A stretch of 64,000 nucleotides of DNA from an uncultured Sanguibacteroides sp. (GCF_900543425.1 NZ_UQRQ01000012.1:1-64000), one strand, 5' to 3'; shown: positions 1 to 10,116, counted from the first letter of the stretch. Program-made: numbers and translations. Notes: generated by a model from the letters alone, not told the origin.

Positions 1-1820
1 CTTACGCGGCGATCGGTCTTTTCATGTCGAGCTTGACCTCTTACCAGATCGTTGCAGCCGTTGGCACGTTAGCTATTTTAGCGGTTTTGTCTTACGTGAA
101 GGGTTTGTGGCAAGAGATCGATTTGGTTCGTGATATCACGTTCTGGTTAGCGATAGACGGTCGAGCCGGGGAGTTCGTGCGCGGTTTAATCTGCTCGGAG
201 GATGTTATTTACTTCCTGATCGTTATATTGTTGTTCCTTTTCATGGCCGTGATCCGCTTGCAGGCCCGCCGTCAGAAGAGCTCGTGGATGGTAAATTTCG
301 GTAAATATGCCGGGGTATGGTGTGTTGCTTTATTTGTCGGTTACCTCTCTTCCCGTCCCTCTTTGATGTCTTTTTACGATGCCACGGAGACGAAACAGAA
401 CACGTTGACCCAGAATAGCCAGGATATTGTCGCCCGCTTGGACGGCAAGTTGAAGATCACGACCTACGTGAACATCATGGACGGCTATTACTGGATCGGT
501 ATGCCTTCTTACAGGAACTGGGACTTGCGGAATTTCAGGCAGTACATTCGTTTCAAGCCGGATATCACGATGAAGTACGTCTTCTATTACGACTCGGTGA
601 AGAACATGAAGAACCTGGAAAAGAGGTTTCCCAACATGACTTTCGAGGAGATGGCCAAAAAAATGATCGAAATCAATAATTTGGATTCGAACAAGATCTT
701 GACACCGGAGCAGATACGCGAGCGTATTGATTTGAAACCGGAGCATAACCGTTTCGTGCGATTGCTGGAGCGGGAGAACGGTCAAAAGACCTTCTTGCGG
801 GTGTTCGATGACATGATGATCTTCCCCGGGGAAACGGAGATCTCGGCGGCTTTCAAGCGTATCGTCATGAAATTGCCTAAAGTAGGTTTCCTGGCCGGTC
901 ACGGGGAGCGTAACACGGAACGGGAAGGAGATAGAGACTATAGCATGTTCACGCAGGATAAACCTTTCCGTCACTCGCTGATCAACCAGGGATTCGATTT
1001 CGAGAGCGTGACGCTCGACAAGGAGATCCCCGAGGACGTGAAGATCCTGGTCATCGCGGAGGCGCGTCAACCTTTGACGGATGCCGAGAAAGTGAACCTG
1101 GACAAGTACATCGCGCGGGGAGGCAACTTGCTGATCGCCGGGGAACCCAAGCGTCGGGATGTGATGAACCCGCTTGTAGAGCAATTCGGTGTTCGTTTTA
1201 TACCGGGTACTCTTGTTCGCCCGACGGAAAACTTCCAGGCAGACCTGATCGTGGCTACCCCGACGAAGGAAGCCGCTGAATTTTCTTATCTCTATGATCA
1301 GATGAGAGGTTGGGAATATGTCGCCACCATGCCGAGTTGTTCGGGTTTAGAGTACGCGACAGACAAGGGCTTCGATGTTACGCCGTTATTCGTTAGCGAC
1401 ACGATCAATTGCTGGAACGAGTTGCAGACGACCAATTTCGTGGATGACACGGCTCGTTTCAACCCTTCTACCGGGGAGATGCAGAAGACTTTCGTGACGG
1501 CATTGGCTTTATCCCGGAAAGTTGGAAATAAGGAACAGAAGATTATCGTTTTGGGAGACGCCGATTGTATCAGTAATGGCGAGTTGAGTCGGGGGAGGAA
1601 AGGTATAAGGGCTTCTAACTACTACATTATACAGGGTGCCTTCTTCTGGTTGTCAGATGAAGAAGTACCTATCGATGTACGTCGTCCGACACCACCGGAC
1701 AATAAAGTTTACCCGAGTGAGACCGGTATGTACATCACGAAGATCATGTTCATGGGAGTATTTCCTATCCTATTGCTGTTTATCGCAATATTCATATGGA
1801 TTAGAAGAAGAGGCAGATAA
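1..1820 (+). CDS. GldF/GldG-like ABC transporter permease fusion, 5'-truncated by window edge
   Basis: This is the 3' part of a gene that begins before the window: the frame is open from base 3 and reads YAAIGLF directly into the first Met at base 24. It is clearly paralogous to the complete 765-residue protein at 12691-14988 along its whole length, including identical blocks such as RFVRLLERENGQKTFLRV and the end IRRRGR. What remains is the last helices of an ABC-2-type permease, then a long extracytoplasmic domain of the GldG / ABC_transp_aux type (LPKVGFLAGHGER, GDADCISNG), then a C-terminal membrane helix before a basic tail. The GldA/GldFG family is known from gliding Bacteroidota, but similar modules occur in non-gliding Bacteroidales, so the substrate is unknown. 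An ATPase partner probably lies just upstream. Codons are visibly richer in G/C than in the second copy. Hairpin terminator follows. Confidence 0.85.
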   Translation, partial: YAAIGLFMSSLTSYQIVAAVGTLAILAVLSYVKGLWQEIDLVRDITFWLAIDGRAGEFVRGLICSEDVIYFLIVILLFLFMAVIRLQARRQKSSWMVNFGKYAGVWCVALFVGYLSSRPSLMSFYDATETKQNTLTQNSQDIVARLDGKLKITTYVNIMDGYYWIGMPSYRNWDLRNFRQYIRFKPDITMKYVFYYDSVKNMKNLEKRFPNMTFEEMAKKMIEINNLDSNKILTPEQIRERIDLKPEHNRFVRLLERENGQKTFLRVFDDMMIFPGETEISAAFKRIVMKLPKVGFLAGHGERNTEREGDRDYSMFTQDKPFRHSLINQGFDFESVTLDKEIPEDVKILVIAEARQPLTDAEKVNLDKYIARGGNLLIAGEPKRRDVMNPLVEQFGVRFIPGTLVRPTENFQADLIVATPTKEAAEFSYLYDQMRGWEYVATMPSCSGLEYATDKGFDVTPLFVSDTINCWNELQTTNFVDDTARFNPSTGEMQKTFVTALALSRKVGNKEQKIIVLGDADCISNGELSRGRKGIRASNYYIIQGAFFWLSDEEVPIDVRRPTPPDNKVYPSETGMYITKIMFMGVFPILLLFIAIFIWIRRRGR

Positions 1821-1845
1821 ATGTTTGACATGATGATTTAAAATT

Positions 1846-1900
1846 CACCGTACGTTTTAAATCCTGTAAACACAGGATTTAAACGTCGGTGTCTTTTATA
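1846..1900 (+). terminator. Intrinsic terminator after the first GldFG-like gene
   Basis: A long hairpin lies 26 bases after the stop. The left arm (1846-1867) and right arm (1872-1891) pair over about 20 bases with small bulges around an AAAC loop, and a T-rich run (TCTTTTATA) follows. It is also A/T-palindromic, so it might act on both strands. Confidence 0.75.
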
Positions 1901-1981
1901 TTGATGTTTCGTTGGAATTTAGAATAAATAAACCAGGGGAAAATTCGTAGTGTGTATTATTAACAGAAATTAGATTTGGGG

Positions 1982-2013
1982 AAAGAGGCCATTAGAGATA
2001 GTGGCCTCTTTTA
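1982..2013. terminator. Hairpin terminator at the 3' end of crcB
   Basis: Inverted repeat AAAGAGGCCA ... TGGCCTCTTTT lies just beyond the crcB stop codon and faces the upstream plus-strand gene. Runs of A and T flank both arms, so it fits a bidirectional terminator between two convergent genes. Bases 1901-1981 hold nothing else recognisable. Confidence 0.7.
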
Positions 2014-2015
2014 GT

Positions 2016-2402
2016 TTATTGAAGTTGCCTGAAGAGAGTTTGCATAAGATAATAGCCTAACCAAGTGGCCAATAGACCTAAAATAACGCTAAGGCCGATG
2101 TTTAGTGAAAATAAAAAGTAGGCTTTTGTTGTTACTAATTTCAGGTTATCTAACGAAAAGCTGGAAAAGGTAGTAAAGCTACCGCAAAATCCAATAATTA
2201 GAAATAGGCGATGATTTTGGGTGAGCAGATTGGTATGTACAGACAAGCCGGCCAGCAAACCGATAATAAAGCACCCGATTATGTTTACCGAGAGAACTCC
2301 TAAGGGAAAAAGAGTGTGGGCATTTTTTTGTATGATACCCGATAACCAATACCGGGAGACTCCCCCGAACATGGAACCAATTGCAACAAAAAGTAAATTC
2401 AT
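2016..2402 (-). CDS. crcB: Fluoride ion channel CrcB/Fluc
   Basis: A 128-residue membrane protein of the CrcB (Fluc) family, which exports fluoride passively as an antiparallel dimer in the inner membrane. Visible signs are four hydrophobic segments, Asn40 in VNIIG, and the conserved GFCGSFTTFSSF stretch at residues 71-82 that carries the pore Phe/Ser/Thr residues. The frame is open for another 30 codons upstream, but MNLLFVAIGSMFGG is the normal family N terminus and gives the usual length of about 125 residues, so I start there. No fluoride riboswitch was recognised in the upstream stretch. The gene stands alone, convergent with the preceding gene and divergent from dcp. Confidence 0.85.
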   Translation of the reverse strand: MNLLFVAIGSMFGGVSRYWLSGIIQKNAHTLFPLGVLSVNIIGCFIIGLLAGLSVHTNLLTQNHRLFLIIGFCGSFTTFSSFSLDNLKLVTTKAYFLFSLNIGLSVILGLLATWLGYYLMQTLFRQLQ

Positions 2403-2569
2403 CAATAACGTTGTTAAATTTTTGCAGGGTAAAAATAGTGAAAATAAGGGAATTAGATATCTTTTAACGTTAAAAATGATATCAATTAACATTTTATTAT
2501 TTTTAATCTGTATCTTTATCTCGTTTTATGAGTAGGTTGCGAATACTATGAATTTTAATTTATAAATAT

Positions 2570-4675
2570 ATGAAAAGAACGGTAGTTTTATTTTTAAGTG
2601 TGGTGACTTTGATAACTTCTTGTAAAGAGGAAAAACATCAAGCCAATAATCCGTTATTAAAGCCTTTTACTGCTCCTTTCCATACACCTCCTTTTGATCA
2701 GATTAAATTATCTGATTATAAACCTGCTTTTGATGAGGGGATAAAACAGCATAAAAAAGAGATTGAAACTATTGTTGATAACACGGAAGAACCGACTTTC
2801 GAAAATACGATAATGGCTTTGGATCGATCCGGAGAGTTATTGAACAGGGTATCTTCTATTTTCTTTAACTTATATGCAGCTGTTACGAGTGACGAAATGC
2901 AGAAAATAGCCATGGAAATCAGTCCTATGGTAACGGCTCACGGTGATGAAATCAGTATGAATCCCAAGTTATTTGCCCGGATTAAGGCATTATATGATAA
3001 AAAAGAGAGTTTGGGTTTGGATTCATTAGCACTTCGAACGTTGGAATTGTATTATAACGATTTTGTACGGGGTGGTGCGAACTTGAATGCCGAAGATCAG
3101 GCTAAATTGAAACAGGTAAATGCTGAATTGGCCAAACTTAGTCTACAATACGGGGATCGTTTGTTAAAAGAGACAAATGCATTTATTTTGGAGATTGATA
3201 AGAAAGAAGATTTGGCCGGGCTGCCGGAGACGGCAATTGCTGCCGCTGCTGCAGAAGCCCAAAAACGGGGGTTGGAAGGTAAATGGGTATTTACCGTTCA
3301 TAAACCGAGTATGATTCCTTTTTTGCAATATGCCAAGAATCGTCAATTACGTGAGAAATTATATAAGGGGTATTATATGCGGGGAGATAATAATAATGAG
3401 AATGACAATAAGGAGATTGTTTCCCGGATGGTCAATTTGCGCTTGGAAAAAGCGAAGTTATTGGGTTTTGATACTTATGCCGCTTACGTGATTGATGAAA
3501 ATATGGCAAAAACACCTCAAAATGTATATGATTTTATGGGGCGGGTATGGGGTCCTGCTTTAAAGGTTGCAAAACAAGAATTAGCCGAGATGCAGGCTAT
3601 CGCCAATAAAGAGGGGATGAAAGAGAAATTGGAGAGTTGGGATTGGTGGTATTATGCTGAAAAATTGCGGAAACAAAAATACGATCTGGACGAATCCGAA
3701 ATGAAACCTTATTTGAAGCTGGAAAACGTGCGTGACGGCATGTTTGAAGTCGCTCGTAAGTTGTACGGAATTACATTGGAAAAAAGGACGGACATACCGG
3801 TGTATTATCCGGATGTAGAAACTTATGAAGTAAAAGATACAGACGGATCACATCTGGCTATTCTTTATTTGGATTATTTTACTCGAGCCAGTAAATCGGC
3901 AGGGGCTTGGATGACAGAGTTCCGTCATTACACGAAGGTAGACGGGAAAGAAGAATTTCCGTTGGTTTCTGTCGTTTATAACTTCTCTCCCGCGGTCGGT
4001 AATGAACCGGTATTATTGAGCTGGGATGATACGGAAACCATGTTTCATGAATTCGGGCATGCTCTTCACGGATTCTTTACCCGGGGTGATTATAAACGGA
4101 TAGCCGGTACCATACCTCATGATATGGTAGAAATGCCTTCTCAGGTGATGGAAAATTGGGCGAGTGAACCTGAGGTATTGAAAATGTATGCTAAGCATTA
4201 TAAGACAGGAGAGCCGATGCCCGATGCATTGATTCGGAAAATTCAAGAGAGTGGTCATTTTAATCAGGGATTTGCCACGGTAGAATATGTAGCCGCGGCT
4301 TTATTGGATATGGATTGGTATTCCCAGACAACATCGCGGGAGTATGATGTGAATAATTTTGAAAAGACTTCAATGGATAAGTATGGGTTGATAAAAGAGA
4401 TTTTGCCTCGTTATCGGACGACTTATTTTTCTCATATTTTCGATGGCGGGTATTCGGCCGGTTATTATGTCTATCTTTGGGCAGAGGTGTTAGATGCAGA
4501 TGCATTCCAGGCTTTTAAGGATTCCGGAGATATATATAATCCGGAGTTAGCTGCACGTCTGAGAAAATATATTCTTTCCGAGGGAGGATACGATGATCCT
4601 ATGAAACAATATATTAAGTTTCGGGGACAAGCTCCGTCGGAAGTTCCTCTGTTGAAAAAAAGAGGACTGAAATAA
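2570..4675 (+). CDS. dcp: Peptidyl-dipeptidase Dcp, M3 family, lipoprotein
   Basis: A 701-residue zinc metallopeptidase of family M3, close in length to E. coli Dcp (681), which removes C-terminal dipeptides from oligopeptides. The zinc site is HEFGH at residues 493-497, and the third ligand is probably Glu521 in VEMPSQ; the spacing is one residue shorter than in E. coli Dcp. The N terminus is a hydrophobic stretch ending in LITSC followed by charged residues, a lipoprotein signal that would place the enzyme in the periplasm or at the outer membrane. The SusC/SusD genes start 66 bases downstream on the same strand, which suggests processing of peptides taken up by that pair. No terminator lies between them. 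Confidence 0.92.
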   Translation: MKRTVVLFLSVVTLITSCKEEKHQANNPLLKPFTAPFHTPPFDQIKLSDYKPAFDEGIKQHKKEIETIVDNTEEPTFENTIMALDRSGELLNRVSSIFFNLYAAVTSDEMQKIAMEISPMVTAHGDEISMNPKLFARIKALYDKKESLGLDSLALRTLELYYNDFVRGGANLNAEDQAKLKQVNAELAKLSLQYGDRLLKETNAFILEIDKKEDLAGLPETAIAAAAAEAQKRGLEGKWVFTVHKPSMIPFLQYAKNRQLREKLYKGYYMRGDNNNENDNKEIVSRMVNLRLEKAKLLGFDTYAAYVIDENMAKTPQNVYDFMGRVWGPALKVAKQELAEMQAIANKEGMKEKLESWDWWYYAEKLRKQKYDLDESEMKPYLKLENVRDGMFEVARKLYGITLEKRTDIPVYYPDVETYEVKDTDGSHLAILYLDYFTRASKSAGAWMTEFRHYTKVDGKEEFPLVSVVYNFSPAVGNEPVLLSWDDTETMFHEFGHALHGFFTRGDYKRIAGTIPHDMVEMPSQVMENWASEPEVLKMYAKHYKTGEPMPDALIRKIQESGHFNQGFATVEYVAAALLDMDWYSQTTSREYDVNNFEKTSMDKYGLIKEILPRYRTTYFSHIFDGGYSAGYYVYLWAEVLDADAFQAFKDSGDIYNPELAARLRKYILSEGGYDDPMKQYIKFRGQAPSEVPLLKKRGLK

Positions 4676-4741
4676 AAATGTGTAAAAGGGACTCTGGAGG
4701 GGGAGAGGCCTGTTAAAATAAACTAATAGGGTATTTGTGCG

Positions 4742-7700
4742 ATGAAGTGTATTTATGCATTATTTTTGTTTTTAATCGTATCTTTTTATCTATATGGTGA
4801 AACTAATGCTGGTAATGTCGGGATGTGGAAGAGAGATACCGTATCGGATTCTCTTCGAGTGGCAACCAATATCATACAGGTTAAAGGTATTGTCGTGAAT
4901 GAAAAAGGGGAGCCGATACCGGGAGCCCATATCGTTGAAAAGGGAACTTACCGTGGAGTCGTTTCCGATAAAGAGGGACAATTTTCATTTTTTGTTCCTG
5001 CGGATGGAGAGTTGACAATTTCTTTTATCGGTTATAAAACCTTGTCTATTCCTATTCGGGGGAAAGCTTTTTTCAGGGTTCGTTTGGAGGAGGATATGGT
5101 TTTTTTGAAAGATGTGGTTGTTACCGCTTTAGGTATTGAAAAAAGTGGAATTTCATTACCTTACTCTGTTACGCAGATCGGACAGGACGAATTGATAAAG
5201 ATAAAAGATCCCAACTTTTTCGTGGCATTGATGGGAAAGGTTGCCGGATTGCAGATTCATAAAAGTGCTTCCGGTGCGGGTGGATCGGTAAGAGTTCTAC
5301 TTCGGGGAATTCGTTCCGTAGCAGGGAATAATCAACCTTTATTTGTGATTGACGGTATACCGATTTTAAACGAGAGTAGTGAACAGTCTTATTCGGCTAT
5401 CGGAGGGACGGCAGATGCCGGGAATAGGGATGGTGGAGACGGTATTTCCAACCTGAATCCGGAGGATATAGAAAGTATTAGTGTACTGAAAGGAGCTTCT
5501 GCATCCGCTTTGTATGGAACTCAGGCAGCCAATGGGGTAATTTTGATTAAGACGAAAAAAGGATTGAGAGGAAAGCAAGAAGTACAGTTGTCTTCGAGTT
5601 TGATTTTTGAGAAAGCAATTAATTTGCCCAAATTCCAGAATCATTACGGAATAAGTGACGGGATTGAGAGTTGGGGAGAGCGGGAGAACTTAAAGAAATA
5701 CGATGCAGCAAAGGATTTTTTCAGAACAGGTATTTCAGCGATCCATTCCCTTTCATTTTCCACGGGAAATGAGATTATGCAGACCTATTTTTCATATGCA
5801 AATACGGTTGAGAGGGGAATTGTTCCTCAACATCGTTTTATGAAACATAATATCAATTTGAAGGAAACGGCCTCTTTTTTTGACGGACGATTGAAATTGG
5901 ACGGTAATTTGAATTTGATGAGGCAAAAAATAAAAAATCGTCCTACTCCGGGAGGATTTTATATGAATCCCCTCGTGGGATTATATCGTTTTCCGCGGGG
6001 AGAAGATATTTCGGAGTATAAAAAACATTTTGAAGTGTTGGATGAGAAACGGAATCTGATGGTTCAGAACTGGCATAGTTCTATAGAAGATTTCGAGCAA
6101 AATCCTTATTGGGTAATAAATCGTATTTTAAGCGAAGATATTCGGAGCAGGGCTATTGTCTCTTTAACGGCGGATGTGAAAATAACGACAGATTTGTCTA
6201 TACAGGGGAGGGTCAGTATAGATGACATTTCGGACAAATTCAGACAACGTTTCTATGCCTCGACCGCTCCGGCTCTTGCGGGGGAAAGCGGGCGTTATAT
6301 AGATTATACCTACCAGCAGACATTGTTATACGGAGATCTGTTAGCCACGTACCGGCGTCTGTTCGGAAAGGTTACATTTCATATGACACTTGGAACCAGT
6401 ATCAATAATAATACAATCAGTAAACTTCGATACGATTCTAAGACGGCCTCTTTGAAATATGCTAACGTATTTACAATTGCCAATATTAATATGAATACCT
6501 CTGCTTATATCGAGGAGCTGAATAAAGCGACCAGACAAATGCAGTCACTTTTTACTACGATCCAGGTCGGATATAATGATTTCCTGTTTTTAGACGTATC
6601 GGCACGGAATGATTGGTCTTCTACGCTGGCTTTTACTTCCCATGAATCGACAGGATTCTTCTATCCTTCATTAGGTCTTGCTTGGATTATGAATAAAACT
6701 TTAAATTTACCGAAGTGGATCGATTTGGCTAAATTGCGCGTGTCTTGGAGTCGGGTTGGGAATGATATCCCGTTATACATTACCAATCCGATGTCTTATG
6801 TGTTGGCAGGAGGAGGCGTGCAATCTGCCGATGCGGCTCCTTTTGAGGAGATGAAACCGGAGATGAGTAATTCCATCGAATTGGGAACGGAATGGAGATT
6901 TTGGCTTGATCGCTTATATGTAGATCTTACTTATTATAAAACGAATACAAAGAATCAGTTCTTTAAGTTGCCTGCACAGGATGGAGATGAATATGCTTAT
7001 CGTTATGTAAATGCCGGAAATATTCAGAATGTTGGAGTTGAATTTTCCGTGGGAGGAGTTCCTGTTATATACAAAGACGGGAAATGGGAATCAAAAATCA
7101 ATTTTGCCACGAATAAAAATAAGGTATTACGCTTGCATGCGGAGCTTCCGGTATTTATATACGGTCCGCGCGGATTTTCTTCCAGTTATGCGATGAAGTT
7201 AAGGGAGGGAGGATCATTCGGAGATATATACGGGAAGGCCTTTAAGCGGGACGAGCACGGGAATATCGTTTACGAGACGGAAGGAGAAAAAAGTGGTCTT
7301 CCCCAGGTTATCGGGGAAGGTAATACTGTAAAAGTGGGAAATGCTAATCCTGATTTTACTTTGAGTTGGAGTAATAATTTAAGATATAAGGGTTTTTCTT
7401 TGTATCTATTGTTGGATGGGCGTTTCGGAGGGGATGTCCTGTCTCAAACGCAGGCTGATATGGACCTGTTTGGAGTAACTAAATCTACAGGAAAGGCCAG
7501 AGATAGAGGATTTGTCGAGTTGGAAGGAAAACGTATTACGGATGTAAAAGGTTTTTATAAGGGGGTTGTCGGGGGACGTGCAGGAGTGACAGAATATTAT
7601 ATTTACGATGCGACGAACATTCGTCTTCGAGAACTATCTATCGGTTATGCACTTCCCGACAGATGGATGAAAAAAAGTGGTATTTTTAAGAGTATACAAG

Positions 7701-7855
7701 TGAATCTTGTGGCTCGTAACCTGTGTTTCTTGTACAAAAGAGCTCCTTTCGATCCAGATTTGGTACTTTCTACGGGTAGTGATAATCAAGCTATTGAAGT
7801 GTATGGGATGCCGACAACCCGGAATGTCGGTTTTAATATCTACTTTACTTTTTAA
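4742..7855 (+). CDS. SusC/RagA-family TonB-dependent outer-membrane transporter
   Basis: A 1037-residue outer-membrane receptor. In order: a signal peptide (about residues 1-23), a carboxypeptidase-like regulatory domain (about 45-120, with GEPIPGAHIVEKGTYRG and FIGYKT), a TonB plug (about 125-240, with the family motif ASALYGTQAANGVILIKTKKG shortened here to its core ALYGTQAANG), and a 22-strand-type barrel ending in an aromatic residue (YFTF). It would import a large ligand with the lipoprotein encoded 4 bases downstream. The substrate is not evident: no glycosidase, sulfatase or polysaccharide sensor is adjacent, while the upstream peptidase points to peptides. No anti-sigma/sigma regulator pair is next to it. 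Confidence 0.92.
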   Translation: MKCIYALFLFLIVSFYLYGETNAGNVGMWKRDTVSDSLRVATNIIQVKGIVVNEKGEPIPGAHIVEKGTYRGVVSDKEGQFSFFVPADGELTISFIGYKTLSIPIRGKAFFRVRLEEDMVFLKDVVVTALGIEKSGISLPYSVTQIGQDELIKIKDPNFFVALMGKVAGLQIHKSASGAGGSVRVLLRGIRSVAGNNQPLFVIDGIPILNESSEQSYSAIGGTADAGNRDGGDGISNLNPEDIESISVLKGASASALYGTQAANGVILIKTKKGLRGKQEVQLSSSLIFEKAINLPKFQNHYGISDGIESWGERENLKKYDAAKDFFRTGISAIHSLSFSTGNEIMQTYFSYANTVERGIVPQHRFMKHNINLKETASFFDGRLKLDGNLNLMRQKIKNRPTPGGFYMNPLVGLYRFPRGEDISEYKKHFEVLDEKRNLMVQNWHSSIEDFEQNPYWVINRILSEDIRSRAIVSLTADVKITTDLSIQGRVSIDDISDKFRQRFYASTAPALAGESGRYIDYTYQQTLLYGDLLATYRRLFGKVTFHMTLGTSINNNTISKLRYDSKTASLKYANVFTIANINMNTSAYIEELNKATRQMQSLFTTIQVGYNDFLFLDVSARNDWSSTLAFTSHESTGFFYPSLGLAWIMNKTLNLPKWIDLAKLRVSWSRVGNDIPLYITNPMSYVLAGGGVQSADAAPFEEMKPEMSNSIELGTEWRFWLDRLYVDLTYYKTNTKNQFFKLPAQDGDEYAYRYVNAGNIQNVGVEFSVGGVPVIYKDGKWESKINFATNKNKVLRLHAELPVFIYGPRGFSSSYAMKLREGGSFGDIYGKAFKRDEHGNIVYETEGEKSGLPQVIGEGNTVKVGNANPDFTLSWSNNLRYKGFSLYLLLDGRFGGDVLSQTQADMDLFGVTKSTGKARDRGFVELEGKRITDVKGFYKGVVGGRAGVTEYYIYDATNIRLRELSIGYALPDRWMKKSGIFKSIQVNLVARNLCFLYKRAPFDPDLVLSTGSDNQAIEVYGMPTTRNVGFNIYFTF

Positions 7856-7859
7856 TGAG

Positions 7860-9470
7860 ATGAGGAAATATAGTTTCGTTTTTATTGTTTTCGTATGGGG
7901 ATTGGCAGCTTGTACGGGGCACTTCAAATCTTTGAACACGGATAAAACCGGAATGACGGATGAGGATATGGAGGTTGATCTGAATCATCTGGGGATACCT
8001 TTAAGTATTATTCAGCAAGGTATTTATTTTAATTACGATTTCGGAAAAGGAAAAAATTGGCCTTACCAGATTATGCAGAATTTAAGTGCAGACATGTTTA
8101 GCGGGTATATGCATGATTATAAACCGTTAAACGGAGGATCGCATAATTCGGATTATAATATGCAGGACGGTTGGAACGGTACATTCTGGGAGAATACCTA
8201 TGCTTACGTAATGCCTCAGATTAAGCGGCTGGAAGATTTGACCCGATTGGAATACCCGGCTTTTTATGCCATAACTAAGATTTTAAAAGTAGAGGCGATG
8301 CATCGGGTGTCGGATTATTATGGTCCTATTATTTATTCTCAATTTGGAAATCAGGGAGATAACTATGCCCCTGATAACCAAGAAGAGTCGTATCGCATGT
8401 TTTTTGAAGATCTTGATGAGGCTGTAAATATATTAGACCAGGCTATAAAAGAAGGTGAAGATGCTTCTGCTTTTGCAAAATTCGATATTATAATGGACGG
8501 TACGTATGAGTCCTGGGTAAAATTTGCCAATTCTCTTCGTCTTCGTTTGGCTATTCGCATGGCTATGGTGAATCCGGAAGGGGCAAGAGACGAGTTTAAA
8601 AAAGGAATGGCTAATTCTTACGGTATTTTTACGATTCCCTCGGAGAAAGCGGTAGTTTCAACCAAGAGAGGTTATACCAATCCGCTCGGAGTGATTAATC
8701 AAGTGTGGGGAGAGGCCTATATGAATGCTTCTATGGAGTCGATCTTAAATGGGTACGAAGATCCGAGAATGGCCCATTTTTTCGAAAGCTGCCCGAATGA
8801 TGTTCGGGGAGAAGACGGGAGTATAATTCCGATAAAAGGAGAGTACCGGGGAATTCGGCAAGGAACTGTTTTTGCTCATACGCGGTATAGCGCTCTTTCC
8901 AAAATATACGTGAAGGAGAGTAGTGATGCTATTCTGATGACGGCCGCCGAGGTTTGGTTTTTGAGAGCTGAGGCTGCCCTACGCGGTTGGACCTCGGAAG
9001 TTCCCGGGAATTGTTATCAGGAAGGAGTACGTTGTTCTTTCAGTCAATGGGGGGCTTCCGGAGTAGAGGCATATTTACAGAGCGATCGGGTTGGAGCCGA
9101 TTACGTGGATGTTTTTGATCCTGTTAATAATATTAAAGCTCGTTGTTTGGTCTCTCCCCGTTGGGACGAGGGTGCTTCAATGGAGGTGAAGTTAGAAAAG
9201 ATCATCACTCAGAAATGGATAGCCATTTTTCCCGAAGGGTGTGAAGCCTGGGCGGAACAAAGGCGTACCGGATATCCCCGTCTGTTTCCGGTGCGGGTAA
9301 ATAATAGTAAAGACGGTTGTATTGATACGGAGGTGATGATCAGGAGATTGAATTTTCCGGCTTCTATGGCCGATGTCGACCCGGAACAATATGAGAAACT
9401 GGAAAAAGCTTTACAGGGAGCTGATACTCCGGGGACTCGCCTGTGGTGGGATACCGGAAGAAATTTCTAA
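7860..9470 (+). CDS. SusD/RagB-like outer-membrane lipoprotein
   Basis: A 536-residue partner of the preceding SusC-type transporter; the two are 4 bases apart and surely cotranscribed. The chosen start (MRKYSFVFIVFVWGLAACTG) gives a lipoprotein signal with lipobox LAAC. The frame extends upstream inside the SusC gene but without a signal sequence. The sequence resembles the SusD_2-type subgroup: NTDKTGMT after the anchor, TFWENTYAYVMPQ, a helical repeat region (LRLAIRMAMVNPEGARDEF), and C-terminal AAEVWFLRAEAALRGW. It should cap the transporter and bind substrate at the cell surface. Confidence 0.9.
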   Translation: MRKYSFVFIVFVWGLAACTGHFKSLNTDKTGMTDEDMEVDLNHLGIPLSIIQQGIYFNYDFGKGKNWPYQIMQNLSADMFSGYMHDYKPLNGGSHNSDYNMQDGWNGTFWENTYAYVMPQIKRLEDLTRLEYPAFYAITKILKVEAMHRVSDYYGPIIYSQFGNQGDNYAPDNQEESYRMFFEDLDEAVNILDQAIKEGEDASAFAKFDIIMDGTYESWVKFANSLRLRLAIRMAMVNPEGARDEFKKGMANSYGIFTIPSEKAVVSTKRGYTNPLGVINQVWGEAYMNASMESILNGYEDPRMAHFFESCPNDVRGEDGSIIPIKGEYRGIRQGTVFAHTRYSALSKIYVKESSDAILMTAAEVWFLRAEAALRGWTSEVPGNCYQEGVRCSFSQWGASGVEAYLQSDRVGADYVDVFDPVNNIKARCLVSPRWDEGASMEVKLEKIITQKWIAIFPEGCEAWAEQRRTGYPRLFPVRVNNSKDGCIDTEVMIRRLNFPASMADVDPEQYEKLEKALQGADTPGTRLWWDTGRNF

Positions 9471-9605
9471 TTTTATATTATTATTTCTCGGAATTTCTTT
9501 TCATTTTTAAGGTTAATATTTCTGCTCGGATCGAAACTTTTCTGAATTAATTTCGTTATAGAGGTGGAGAAACAGAAGTTAATTAACCTTTTAAATAACA
9601 TTACT

Positions 9606-10088
9606 ATGGAAGGAAATATTGGTTTAGATGCGAAAATGATCAAATCAAGTAAGACCATTTTAAATAATTTACTTGCAGACCATTTTGTTTTATTAGCTAA
9701 AACATGGAATTTTCATTGGAACATGAAAGGTCCGAGTTTTAGATCATATCATACTTTTCTCGAAGACCTTTACAACGGATTGATTGAAGATATTGACGCT
9801 ATTGCGGAGAGGGTACGTGATTTGGATGAACGGCCGTTAGGTTCATTGAGGGGGTGTCTGGAACATAACCGTATAAAAGAATACGATGAACAACAACCGC
9901 TTCCGGACGCTAAGCATATGCTGGCTCAGTTAAGAGATGATAATGCTGAGATTATCCGTCAGATCCGGACAGACCTGGAAACAATGGATAAAGAAGAATC
10001 CAAGGATTTCGGTACTTCGAATTTCTTGGAAGATATGATAGAGAAAAAAGAGAAAGTAGCCTGGATGATTCGGGCTCACTTGGAGTAA
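9606..10088 (+). CDS. dps: Dps-family ferritin-like DNA-protection protein
   Basis: A 160-residue Dps protein, a dodecameric ferritin-like shell that oxidises Fe(II) with hydrogen peroxide, stores iron and protects DNA. The ferroxidase signature is visible: FHWNMKGPSF (His37), His49, and DAIAER with Asp64 and Glu68. A GTG-initiated extension of 14 residues exists (from 9564), but starting at the ATG matches the normal Dps length. A strong terminator follows at 10117, so the gene is monocistronic, consistent with stress-specific control, though no OxyR site can be assigned by eye. Confidence 0.88.
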   Translation: MEGNIGLDAKMIKSSKTILNNLLADHFVLLAKTWNFHWNMKGPSFRSYHTFLEDLYNGLIEDIDAIAERVRDLDERPLGSLRGCLEHNRIKEYDEQQPLPDAKHMLAQLRDDNAEIIRQIRTDLETMDKEESKDFGTSNFLEDMIEKKEKVAWMIRAHLE

Positions 10089-10116
10089 AATAGGTTTTTT
10101 TGTTATTAGTGGAAAC

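Noticed and set aside
330..1184. 284-codon open frame on the minus strand inside the first GldFG-like gene
   Set aside because: The plus-strand frame has clear homology to the second copy; the antisense frame arises from G/C-rich codons and resembles no family.
2403..2492. 30-codon N-terminal extension of crcB
   Set aside because: Not part of the family and would add a Cys-containing leader before the first helix.
7707..7859. 51-codon N-terminal extension of the SusD-like gene inside susC
   Set aside because: The later ATG gives a proper lipoprotein signal and 4-base spacing to the SusC stop.
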